Shown here piece after piece: positions 1 through 6,405 of a stretch of 10,260 nt of DNA. Position 1 is the stretch's first letter, and every line of letters begins with the position of its first letter. The notes under the pieces were generated by a model. It was not told where the DNA came from. It worked only from the letters and a program-made list of their open reading frames with translations, and did not search any database. Position numbers and translations under genes: made by a program. Origin of the DNA: Nitriliruptorales bacterium (lineage in GTDB: Bacteria > Actinomycetota > Nitriliruptoria > Euzebyales > Egibacteraceae); the NCBI GenBank assembly GCA_007126835.1, contig SLAO01000054.1, forward strand, positions 1-10,260, given 5' to 3'.

Positions 1-182
1 CGGGCGTCAACGGGACGCTCAACGCTTCCGGGTTGTTCACGCGTCACGACTACCCGCTGGTGGCGGCTCGCCGCCTTGCTCGTCGGCTACGTCGGCTGGC
101 GCGACACCCTGCAGCGCGGAGACGGCAGGGTGCCTGGCTGGGCGCCCTGCCGTTGTCATCGACAGGCACGAAAGGTCCGACG
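1..182. other. Gene-free left edge
   Basis: I see no convincing gene here. All three forward frames are open through this stretch, but they read as arginine-rich or low-complexity peptides with no Shine-Dalgarno site, and none ends before the hairpin at 122-153. One forward frame has a short hydrophobic patch around 55-100, which is not enough to call a gene. The stretch most likely holds the 3' trailer of whatever lies to the left and the leader of the PAP2 gene. Confidence 0.4.
122..153 (+). terminator. Strong GC-rich hairpin, probable terminator
   Basis: The sequence ACGGCAGGGTGCC (122-134) pairs with GGCGCCCTGCCGT (141-153). This gives a 13-bp stem with one G-T wobble and a 6-base loop (TGGCTG). 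No long T-run follows (TGTCATC). That is common for terminators in GC-rich actinobacteria, but it leaves the call open. The hairpin sits 30 bases before the chosen PAP2 start and probably separates that gene from an upstream transcription unit outside the window. A leader attenuator is the alternative. Confidence 0.5.
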
Positions 183-1025
183 ATGCGCGCCGACATCGAC
201 GCGCGCACCGTGGGGCGCCGCCACCGCGGTGACCGTCCCCGCTTGGCGGGCATCGAGCTGATGCGGTCACCGCTGTCTGCCCCGACGATGCTGCAAGGGG
301 TGCTCGCCGGCCTGGCGCTGGCCTGGGCTGCGACCTTGGGCGGCTGGCAATTGACCGCCGCATCGCCGCTTGCTGTCGACGTCGCCGGGCTGCAGGCAGC
401 CGAGGTCGGCCACACCCCGTGGACCCTCGGGCTCGCCCGCGTCCTGAGCTACCTCGGCCACGCCCTGGTGGTCACGCCCGTCACGGCAGCATTGGCGCTG
501 GCCGCCCGCTGGCGCTGGGGTGACTGGAGCGTCGGGCTGCTGCTGGCCACCGTGCTGGCGGGCTCCACCGCGGTCACCGGCGTCGCCAAGGTCATGACCG
601 CCCGCCCCAGGCCCGACGCGGCGGTGATAGACACCCTCAGCTCGGCGTTTCCCTCCGGCCACGCCGTCCGCGCCGTCGCGGTGTACGGCCTCGTCGCGTG
701 GCTGGTGCATCGGCTGACCGTCCGCCGGGGCCTGCGGCGGCTCATCGTCGCCACGGCGGTCGCGCTGGTGTTGCTAGGCGGACTCGCGCGCGTGGCTCTG
801 GGGGTGCACTGGCCGACCGACGTGCTGGCCGGCTTCGCCGTGGGCGCGACCTGGCTGAGTTGCTGCCTGCTCCTGCTGCGTCCGAGGTTGCGTGTTGCCG
901 GCCCGGTCTATCCGTCGTCGCCGGACGTCACCGTCACGCCCGATGCCACCCCAGTTGCATCCGGAGGGCAGGCACCCGCAGGGGGTCACGACGACCGGCG
1001 TGAGCGCGCGGTCGTCGCTGGCTGA
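183..1025 (+). CDS. PAP2-superfamily membrane phosphatase
   Basis: This is a probable integral-membrane lipid or polyprenyl phosphate phosphatase of 280 residues. All three PAP2 signature motifs are present: K136-x6-R143-P144, PSGH at 157-160 (catalytic His160), and R203-x5-H209-x3-D213. The usual Ser before Arg203 is Ala. These motifs lie between hydrophobic segments at about residues 35-55, 90-110, 115-135, 165-180, 185-205 and 210-230, which fits the six-helix PAP2 fold with the active site at the outer membrane face. The ATG at 183 was chosen because GAAAGG (170-175) sits 7 bases before it. A frame extension back to base 33 is arginine-rich and unconvincing, and ATG 261 is another candidate. 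The C-terminal 40 or so residues are hydrophilic and Pro/Gly-rich. The substrate cannot be told; undecaprenyl diphosphate, phosphatidate and phosphatidylglycerophosphate are family options. The gene lies 132 bases before a flippase-like gene, which may imply shared lipid-carrier work (inference). Confidence 0.9.
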   Translation: MRADIDARTVGRRHRGDRPRLAGIELMRSPLSAPTMLQGVLAGLALAWAATLGGWQLTAASPLAVDVAGLQAAEVGHTPWTLGLARVLSYLGHALVVTPVTAALALAARWRWGDWSVGLLLATVLAGSTAVTGVAKVMTARPRPDAAVIDTLSSAFPSGHAVRAVAVYGLVAWLVHRLTVRRGLRRLIVATAVALVLLGGLARVALGVHWPTDVLAGFAVGATWLSCCLLLLRPRLRVAGPVYPSSPDVTVTPDATPVASGGQAPAGGHDDRRERAVVAG

Positions 1026-1068
1026 GGCCAAACGTGGGGACGTGCAGGTGTCACCCGCCGAAGTGTGG

Positions 1069-1103
1069 GTATATATCGATACGCCACGTAGCGTATAGAT
1101 ACT
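1069..1103. promoter_or_regulatory. AT-rich palindromic operator candidate
   Basis: The arms ATATCGATACGC (1073-1084) and GCGTATAGATAC (1091-1102) are inverted repeats matching at 10 of 12 positions around a CACGTA centre. A further TAT step lies to the left. This AT-rich island stands out sharply from its GC-rich surroundings and sits 55 bases before the flippase-like gene. Its ATATCGATA-like core resembles operators bound by PadR-type regulators in actinobacteria. That match is from memory and no PadR gene is in the window. It probably overlaps the promoter of the 1158-3290 operon, with GATACT (1098-1103) as a possible -10, but I see no good -35. Confidence 0.5.
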
Positions 1104-1157
1104 GTGGCCGGGTGCGGAGGGCTGTTGATCCGCCGGCCGGTGGGAGGAGGGATCGTC

Positions 1158-2108
1158 ATGGGCGCGCCGCGGTGGGGCAAGGCGTTGCTGATCTTCGCCG
1201 GGTTGGCATCCGCGGGGGTGCTGGTCGCTCCGCGGGCGGGTGAGCTGCCCGCGGGTGTGGCCGCGCTGGCGGCTGCGCATCCTGGGTGGGTGCTGGCCGC
1301 AGCCGGCGCCGCTGCGGTCGCCTACGCCGCGCCGGCGGTTGCGCTGCAGGCGGTGGTCGCTGCGCAGCTGCCGATGTGGCGCACGGTGCAAGTTCAGGTG
1401 GCGGGGGCGTCGGCGGCGATCGTGGCTCCTGCGGGGCTTGGTGGCATGGCGCTGAATGTGCGCTACCTGCAGCGTTTGGGTCTGTCGCGGGCCGAGGCGC
1501 TGGCTGCGGTTGGCCTGCACCGGATCGCCGCGGCGGTCGTGCACGTCACGACTTTGGTGTTGCTGGCACCCTATCTGGTCGGCCAGCTGGGGCTGCTGGA
1601 TGCGGGCAGCCTGCCCGTCGCCGGCGCCGGCGTGGGTGTCCTGGTCGTGTGCGCAGCGGCCGCGGCCATGCTGGCGTCGCGACGGTTCGTGCCGTCAGTC
1701 GATCGCCTGGTCGCCCGGGTTCCCGCGGCCGCGGCGACCCTGGCCAGTGGGGTCGGCTTGGTGGCCCGCTGCTGGCGACGCAGCCTCGGGCTTGTCGGGG
1801 GCTCGGTGCTGCTCAGTGCCGCTCGCGCGTTGACGCTGGCGGCCTGCCTGCAGGCGCTGGGCGCCAGCGCGCCGCTGCTGACTGTCATCGCGGTGTACCT
1901 GGGCGCCGAGGCCCTCGGCGCCCTCGGGGGCACCCCGGGCGGTCTCGGGCTTCTCGACAGCGCGCTGGTGGCCGGACTCGCCACGGCCGAGGTGGCCGCG
2001 GCCAGCGCGATCGCGGCCGTGCTGATCTTCCGCCTGCTGACGTTCTGGCTTCCGACCGCCCCAGGAGCGCTCGCGCTGCGGCAACTGCGGCGCGCGGCGG
2101 TGATCTAG
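1158..2108 (+). CDS. MprF/YbhN-type lipid flippase-like membrane protein
   Basis: The 316-residue protein is almost entirely hydrophobic with about eight membrane segments. It belongs to the lysylphosphatidylglycerol synthase transmembrane region family (UPF0104/YbhN). Supporting marks are the PAGLGGMALN loop (91-100) followed by the charged segment RYLQRLGLSRAEAL (102-115), the GGTPGGLGLLDSAL loop (257-270), and RLLTFWLPTAPGALAL (292-307) near the C-terminus. All are typical of this family. There is no aminoacyl-transferase domain, so it is the stand-alone flippase half, not a full MprF. The ATG at 1158 is set by GGAGGAGG (1143-1150) 7 bases upstream. An in-frame GTG at 1104 would add 18 residues without a good ribosome site. 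It abuts the AI-2E gene with no gap. Lipid flipping is known for MprF itself; for YbhN-type proteins the substrate is unclear. Confidence 0.85.
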   Translation: MGAPRWGKALLIFAGLASAGVLVAPRAGELPAGVAALAAAHPGWVLAAAGAAAVAYAAPAVALQAVVAAQLPMWRTVQVQVAGASAAIVAPAGLGGMALNVRYLQRLGLSRAEALAAVGLHRIAAAVVHVTTLVLLAPYLVGQLGLLDAGSLPVAGAGVGVLVVCAAAAAMLASRRFVPSVDRLVARVPAAAATLASGVGLVARCWRRSLGLVGGSVLLSAARALTLAACLQALGASAPLLTVIAVYLGAEALGALGGTPGGLGLLDSALVAGLATAEVAAASAIAAVLIFRLLTFWLPTAPGALALRQLRRAAVI

Positions 2109-3290
2109 ATGGACTCCTGCCAGCACAGCCGCCTGCAGCGCAACGTCTGGCGCGTGTGGCTTGCCGTGGGCGTGTGCCTGCTCGCCGGCGCCGCGCTGCA
2201 CTTGCTCGCCCGCCCCCTGGCGGTGCTGTCCATCCCACTGCTTGTCGCGCTGCTGCTGGTCTACCTCCTCAACCCCATCGTCTCCGCCCTGGCCCGCATC
2301 GGGGTGCCCAGACTCGTCGGCGCGCTGACCGCGCTCACCGTCGTGTTCGCCGCGCTCGCCGGCGCCGCAGCCGCCGTGCTGGGACCGCTGACCAGTCAGG
2401 TCTCCGCCGCAGCCGACATCGCACCGGTCATCGTCGACGACCTGGCCCGCCAGGTCGACGCCTGGCTGGCGAGCACCGGCGTGGACGCCGACCTCGCCGG
2501 GCAAGTCCGCATCGAAGCGGTCACCGCCCACGCCCGACAGCTGCTGGCCGACGCCGACACCCGCACCCTGGGACTGACCCTGCTCGCCGGCCTGGCCGGC
2601 CTGGCCACCGATGCGGCCACCTTCGCCCTCGCCCTGACCGTCGGCGTCGTCGCGGCGGTCTACACCCTATGGGACCTGCCGCGCATGCGCCGCTGGGCGC
2701 TGCGCGCCATCCCACCCCAGCATCGCTGCGAAGCCCGCGCGGTCGCCCGCCGACTCAGCCGCGTCGTCGGCGGGTTCATCCAAGGCCAGCTCGTCGTCGC
2801 CACCTTCGTCGGCACGGCCACTTCCATCGGCCTGGCGGTCATCGACCTGCCGTTTTGGCTCGTGCTCGGCGTCATCGCCGCGATCACCAACCTCATCCCC
2901 TTCCTCGGTCCGGTTATCGCCGGGGCCCTGGCCATCGCGGTGGCGCTGGTCACCGACGGGCCCGGCCTGGCCGCGCTCACACTCGCCGTGATGATCATCG
3001 TGCAACAAGCCGAAAGCCAGATCGTCTCCCCACTCGTCGTTGGCCGCACCGTCGCCCTGCACCCCCTGGCCGTGCTGCTCGCTCTCCTCGTAGCCGGAAC
3101 ACTCCACGGCATCCTCGGCCTGCTCGTCGTCGTGCCCGCCACCGCCGCCGCCAACGTGCTTCTCAGCCATCTGTGGCACACCCGAATCCCTTGGGCCGGG
3201 GCGGGCAAGCCCGTCGATCACCGCAGCGAGGCCATCCCGCTGGCCAGCACACCGTCTGGCGGCCCATCTGCGGGCGGCCCAGCGAGGTGA
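2109..3290 (+). CDS. AI-2E/PerM family transporter
   Basis: This 393-residue polytopic membrane protein is of the AI-2E transporter family (PF01594; YdiK/PerM/TqsA relatives). There are two N-terminal helices (about 15-35 and 38-62), a third at 70-95, and a soluble insertion rich in charged residues at about 97-155. The conserved C-terminal half follows: GGFIQGQ (221-227), NLIPFLGPVIAG (261-272), QQAESQIVSPLVVGR (299-313) and a final Gly-rich pair of helices (315-350). These are the family hallmarks. The start ATG directly follows the TAG stop of the flippase-like gene, and no strong ribosome site is visible, so translation is probably coupled. The C-terminal 35 residues are hydrophilic and low-complexity. 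Some members export autoinducer-2 and others are proposed ion antiporters, so the substrate is unknown here. No quorum-sensing gene is nearby, and an envelope-related role with its two neighbours is equally possible. Confidence 0.9.
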   Translation: MDSCQHSRLQRNVWRVWLAVGVCLLAGAALHLLARPLAVLSIPLLVALLLVYLLNPIVSALARIGVPRLVGALTALTVVFAALAGAAAAVLGPLTSQVSAAADIAPVIVDDLARQVDAWLASTGVDADLAGQVRIEAVTAHARQLLADADTRTLGLTLLAGLAGLATDAATFALALTVGVVAAVYTLWDLPRMRRWALRAIPPQHRCEARAVARRLSRVVGGFIQGQLVVATFVGTATSIGLAVIDLPFWLVLGVIAAITNLIPFLGPVIAGALAIAVALVTDGPGLAALTLAVMIIVQQAESQIVSPLVVGRTVALHPLAVLLALLVAGTLHGILGLLVVVPATAAANVLLSHLWHTRIPWAGAGKPVDHRSEAIPLASTPSGGPSAGGPAR

Positions 3291-3304
3291 TGGCGCCTGC
3301 AGGG

Positions 3305-3323
3305 CCCTCGTCAGCGCTGAGGG
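3305..3323. terminator. Possible bidirectional terminator between convergent genes
   Basis: CCCTC (3305-3309) pairs with GAGGG (3319-3323), and the interior contains the perfect palindrome TCAGCGCTGA (3311-3320), so two alternative hairpins can form. It lies in the 115-bp gap between the convergent AI-2E and ArsR-rhodanese genes, where termination is expected. The stem is short and no T-run follows in either direction, so this is weak. Confidence 0.3.
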
Positions 3324-3405
3324 AATCGCCAGGACGCGGTCCCGTGGGCCGGATAGGGGCGAGCCGGTAGCGGCGGGGGCTGCTCCCGGTTGTCGCGCGA
3401 GTGGT

Positions 3406-4107
3406 TCAGTCGCTGGAGGGCAGCGGGGCTTGCTGAGTGGGCGCCCCAGCGTGGCGCCATTCGGGAAAGCCATCTTCGAGGCGGCGGGCGTGGTGGCCGC
3501 GTTGGCGGAGGCGACGGACGGCGTCGTCGGCATAGACGCAGTATGGGCCGCGGCAGTAGGCGACGATGTCGCGGCCCTGCGCGAGCTGGTCGGGGATCTC
3601 GTCGAGGCGGTCGAGCCGGTCTGGGGGGACGTGCACGGCGCCGGGGAGGTGACCGGCGGCGTACTCAGGCCCCGGGCGCATGTCGATGATCAGCACCTCG
3701 TCGCCCTTGAGGCGGGCGAGCAGCTCATCGCGGCTGACGGTGTCGATCTCGCTGCGATCGCCGAGGTAGGCGTCGGCGAGCGCGTCGAAGTCGTCGACCT
3801 GGCTGGCAGCGACACGCCGCATGGCCCACCACAGCTCCAGGACGTCGTCGCTGGCGAGCCGGTAGTGGACGTAGGTGCCTTGACGGCGGCTGCTGACCAG
3901 TCCGGCGGTCGCCAGTGCGCGCAGGTGGTGCGAGGTGTTGGCGACGGACTGGCCGATCTCGCCGGCGACCTGCTCGACGGTGCGCTCGCCTTGGGCGAGG
4001 AGCTCGACGATCAGGGTTCGTCGCCCCGACGAGAGCGCGCGTGCGATCGACGCGAACGCGTCGAAGAGCTGGTCCTTTGCCTCTTGGCGGGCTGCGGTGT
4101 CGGTCAC
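3406..4107 (-). CDS. ArsR-family repressor fused to a rhodanese domain
   Basis: This is a 233-residue two-domain regulator. Residues about 12-100 form an ArsR/SmtB winged helix, with the recognition helix around SVANTSHHLRALATAGLV (54-71) and the wing at SRRQGTYVHYRL (73-84). Residues about 122-222 form a rhodanese domain: the DMRPGPEYAAGHLPGA segment (142-157), then the active loop Cys185-Arg-Gly-Pro-Tyr-Cys190, and the closing LEDGFPEW (210-217). The DNA-binding domain has no cysteine, so any sulfur or metal sensing must use Cys185 and Cys190. The GTG start (4105-4107) follows GGAGGAGG (4109-4116) on the minus strand. The spacing is short, but the open frame further upstream is antisense to the next gene and is not believed. 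It is divergent from the MBL-rhodanese gene, so it probably controls that gene and itself through the shared operator. Family members respond to persulfide or heavy metal; persulfide is my preferred inference. Confidence 0.9.
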   Translation of the reverse strand: MTDTAARQEAKDQLFDAFASIARALSSGRRTLIVELLAQGERTVEQVAGEIGQSVANTSHHLRALATAGLVSSRRQGTYVHYRLASDDVLELWWAMRRVAASQVDDFDALADAYLGDRSEIDTVSRDELLARLKGDEVLIIDMRPGPEYAAGHLPGAVHVPPDRLDRLDEIPDQLAQGRDIVAYCRGPYCVYADDAVRRLRQRGHHARRLEDGFPEWRHAGAPTQQAPLPSSD

Positions 4108-4125
4108 GCCTCCTCCATGACAGTC

Positions 4126-4160
4126 GCAACGTAGCACATTGCTCAAATCGTTGCTTGACA
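4126..4160. promoter_or_regulatory. Divergent operator/promoter with nested inverted repeats
   Basis: GCAACG (4126-4131) and CGTTGC (4149-4154) form an outer inverted repeat. AGCA (4133-4136) and TGCT (4140-4143) form an inner one around CAT. The dyad is directly followed by a consensus -35 box TTGACA (4155-4160) for the rightward gene. The matching -10 would be near 4178-4183 (CACACT) and is weak. On the minus strand TGCTACGTT gives a possible extended -10 for the repressor gene inside the dyad. A 12-2-12-type ArsR dyad between a divergent ArsR regulator and its target is the expected arrangement, so binding here would repress both genes. The region is also AT-richer than its flanks. Confidence 0.6.
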
Positions 4161-4218
4161 AGACGGGGAAGGACTCCCACACTGTTGAAGTAAGCGTTTG
4201 AAGAAGGAGGTGGTCGCG

Positions 4219-5583
4219 GTGGCGATCGTGCCACTCGCGAGCCACGGGCTGGGCAACCACGCGTATGTGGTCGATCTCGGAGACGGCGGTGCGCTCCTCG
4301 TCGACCCGCAGCGAGACCCGCGCGCCTACCTGCGCGAGCTCGACGTGCAGGGGCTCGCGCCCCGGTTCGTCGCCGAGACGCACCTGCACGCCGACTTCGT
4401 CTCTGGCGCTGGCGAGCTCGCGGCGTGGGGCGCGGAGCTGCTGGCCCCAGCCGAGGCAGAGCTCGCCGTGCCCCATCAGGGGGTGAGCGACGGTGACGAG
4501 CTCGCCCTGGGCGGGCTGCGGCTGCAGGTGATCGCCACGCCCGGTCACGCCCCCGAGCACGTGGCGTACCTGCTATCAGACGATGACCGGCCGCTTGCGC
4601 TGTTCTCGGGAGGTGCGCTGATCCCCGGCGGTGTCGCGCGACCGGACCTGGTCGCGCCGGAGCGCACCGAGCCGCTCGCGCGGGCGGCGTACCGGTCGCT
4701 TTACGAGCGGCTGCTGACGCTGCCCGACGAGTTGGTGGTGTATCCCACCCACGGGGGCGGGTCGTTCTGCTCGGTCTCCGACGGCGGCCCAACGAGCACG
4801 ACCATCGGAGTCGAGCGTGCCGCCAATCCGCTGCTGGCGGGTGCGCCCGATGAAGACACGTTCGTTGGCCGCCTGCTCGACGGGCTCGGCTCGTTCCCGC
4901 CCTACTTCCTGGAGCTCCGCGAGGTCAATCGTGCCGGTCCGTCCGTGTTCGGACCGACGGCACCCGCTCTGCCGCAGCTGTCGGTCGGCGACGTCGACGC
5001 GGCGTTAGCCAAGGGGGCCGAGCTCGTTGACGTGCGCGGCATCGAGGCGTTCGCGGCCGGGCACGTGCCGGGCGCATTGTCGATTTCTTGGCGCGCGTCG
5101 TTCGCCACCTGGCTTGGCTGGCTGGTCTCCAGCGACCGGCCGGTGGTCATCGTCGCCGACGAGGCAACCGACCGCGCCGACCTGACCTGGGCCGCGCTGT
5201 CGATCGGCTTCGAGCAGCTGGTGGGCGAGCTCGCGGGAGGCACCGACGCCTGGACTGATGCCGGCCGGACTCTCGCTCGCACGCCGCTGGTGCATCCCGA
5301 GGACACCGACGGGCGCACGGTTGTCGATGTCCGTCAGCACACGGAGTTCACCGCCGGTCACGTCGACGGGGCCACCCACATCGAGCTCGGCGCGCTCGCC
5401 GACACCGCCGACGCCGTCACCGACGAGCCGGTGCTGGTGCACTGCGGACACGGGGAGCGGGCGATGTCGGCGGCGAGCCTGCTCGAACGAGCCGGCCACC
5501 GCGACGTGGCCGTCCTCGTCGGCGGTCCCGACGAGCTCGCGACCGCCCAAGCGGTCCGGCTCGCCACGAGCGCGCCCCGCTGA
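4219..5583 (+). CDS. MBL-fold protein fused to two rhodanese domains (persulfide-dioxygenase-like)
   Basis: The 454-residue cytoplasmic protein has an N-terminal metallo-beta-lactamase fold (about 1-240) and two rhodanese domains (about 255-350 and 365-445). MBL marks are His55-x-His57-x-Asp59 (THLHADF), TPGHAPEH with His110, the FSGGAL segment (129-134), VARPDL and PTHGGGSFCS with His178, as in the ETHE1/persulfide-dioxygenase and MBL-rhodanese group. Two usual positions are changed: Phe60 replaces the His of HxHxDH, and Gly132 replaces the Asp that binds iron in ETHE1. The first rhodanese domain lacks a catalytic cysteine (VADEATDRAD loop); the second has Cys409 in HCGHGER. The GTG at 4219 is set by AAGGAGGT (4204-4211), 7 bases away; an in-frame TTG at 4198 precedes that site and is rejected. 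The expected role is oxidation or transfer of sulfane sulfur from low-molecular-weight thiols. Given the ligand changes, dioxygenase activity is not assured. It is divergent from its probable regulator. Confidence 0.88.
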   Translation: MAIVPLASHGLGNHAYVVDLGDGGALLVDPQRDPRAYLRELDVQGLAPRFVAETHLHADFVSGAGELAAWGAELLAPAEAELAVPHQGVSDGDELALGGLRLQVIATPGHAPEHVAYLLSDDDRPLALFSGGALIPGGVARPDLVAPERTEPLARAAYRSLYERLLTLPDELVVYPTHGGGSFCSVSDGGPTSTTIGVERAANPLLAGAPDEDTFVGRLLDGLGSFPPYFLELREVNRAGPSVFGPTAPALPQLSVGDVDAALAKGAELVDVRGIEAFAAGHVPGALSISWRASFATWLGWLVSSDRPVVIVADEATDRADLTWAALSIGFEQLVGELAGGTDAWTDAGRTLARTPLVHPEDTDGRTVVDVRQHTEFTAGHVDGATHIELGALADTADAVTDEPVLVHCGHGERAMSAASLLERAGHRDVAVLVGGPDELATAQAVRLATSAPR

Positions 5584-5673
5584 CCCACGAGTCCAGCACA
5601 AGCACCCCTATGCGCACGACCATCCATCGCACGCCCGTGCCCGGGCCGCGCCGCGCCCACCACTGCGAGTGTG

Positions 5674-5701
5674 CCGACAGAAGTTGTGTCCCGACAGAAG
5701 T
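5674..5701. repeat. Short direct repeat upstream of the methyltransferase
   Basis: CCGACAGAAGT occurs twice, at 5674-5684 and 5691-5701, with a period of 17 bases. It lies in the 149-bp gap between the MBL-rhodanese and methyltransferase genes, 32 bases before the latter's start codon. It could be a pair of binding sites for a regulator or a replication-slippage duplication. No clear -35/-10 pair is visible around it. Confidence 0.45.
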
Positions 5702-5732
5702 CCATGGCACCCACGCGAACAGGAGGTTCGCC

Positions 5733-6389
5733 ATGACTGCCACCAAAGACCGCAACCCCGCGCCCCACCATCCGGTGTTCGCGCGCGTGTGGCCGCGCCT
5801 GGCGGCCCAGCTGGACCGCCAGGGCGCCGACGACCACCGCCAGCGGCTGGTCGACGGGCTCGATGGCCGGGTCGTCGAGATCGGCGCCGGCGACGGGCGC
5901 AGCCTCGCCCGCTACCCGGACACCGTCGACGAGGTCGTCGCGGTCGAACCCGAGCGCTACCTGCGCGAGCGCGCCGAGCAGGCCGCTCTCCACGCGCCCG
6001 TCCCGGTCACCGTCGTCGACGGGGTAGGGGAGGCGCTGCCGGTGCCCGACGGAGCGTTCGACGCCGCGGTCGTCTCGTTGCTGCTGTGCTCGGTGACTGA
6101 TCCTCGCCATGTGTTGTCAGAGACCCGCCGGGTGTTGCGCGTCGGCGGGCAGCTGCGCTTCTTCGAGCACGTCGCCGCCGAGGGTGGCGCGCACCGGCGC
6201 GTGCAGCACGCCCTCGACGCGACCATCTGGCCGCGCATCGCCGGCGGCTGCCACACCGGTCGCGACACCACCGCCGCGATCCGCCACACCGGCTTCGCGA
6301 TCGAGGAGCTGGAGGGGTTCCGGTTCCCGCCGGGTTCGGTGCCCACGCCGACCTCCCCGCACGTGCTCGGACGTGCCCGGGTCGCGTAG
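5733..6389 (+). CDS. METTL7/TMT1-like class I SAM methyltransferase
   Basis: This is a 218-residue soluble class I methyltransferase. SAM-binding motif I is VVEIGAGDGR (47-56), the acidic ribose contact is Glu72 in VEPE, motif IV is around VVSLLLCSV (113-121), and the post-motif strand is RRVLRVGGQLRFFEHVA (132-148). The run LLLCSV, then EHVA, then a tryptophan-containing LDATIWPRIAGGC segment (161-173) and HTGRDTT (174-180), and the PTSPHVLGRA tail follow the layout of animal METTL7A/B (TMT1A/B) and bacterial relatives. The animal proteins methylate alkyl thiols and hydrogen sulfide. There is no N-terminal membrane anchor like that of METTL7. The ATG at 5733 is set by AGGAGG (5721-5726), 6 bases upstream. 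It follows the sulfur gene by 149 bases on the same strand. A thiol or sulfide acceptor is inferred from family and context; a small-molecule or lipid acceptor is the alternative. Confidence 0.82.
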   Translation: MTATKDRNPAPHHPVFARVWPRLAAQLDRQGADDHRQRLVDGLDGRVVEIGAGDGRSLARYPDTVDEVVAVEPERYLRERAEQAALHAPVPVTVVDGVGEALPVPDGAFDAAVVSLLLCSVTDPRHVLSETRRVLRVGGQLRFFEHVAAEGGAHRRVQHALDATIWPRIAGGCHTGRDTTAAIRHTGFAIEELEGFRFPPGSVPTPTSPHVLGRARVA

Positions 6390-6405
6390 CGCGCCCGACA
6401 ACGCC

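Noticed and set aside
1..261. Forward frame open from the window edge with a short hydrophobic patch, as the end of an upstream gene
   Set aside because: It runs through the strong hairpin and into the PAP2 gene without a stop and becomes low-complexity, so it is not supported as coding.
1286..3370. 694-residue forward ORF overlapping the flippase and AI-2E genes
   Set aside because: Arg/Gly/Ala-rich shadow of the two genes in another frame, with no recognisable motif.
3430..4134. 234-residue forward ORF across the ArsR-rhodanese gene
   Set aside because: It is the exact antisense of a well-recognised two-domain protein and has no motif of its own.
3406..4560. Extension of the ArsR-rhodanese frame upstream to give 384 residues
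   Set aside because: The added 151 residues are antisense to the MBL gene and show no domain. The GTG at 4107 directly follows a strong ribosome site and gives the normal family length.
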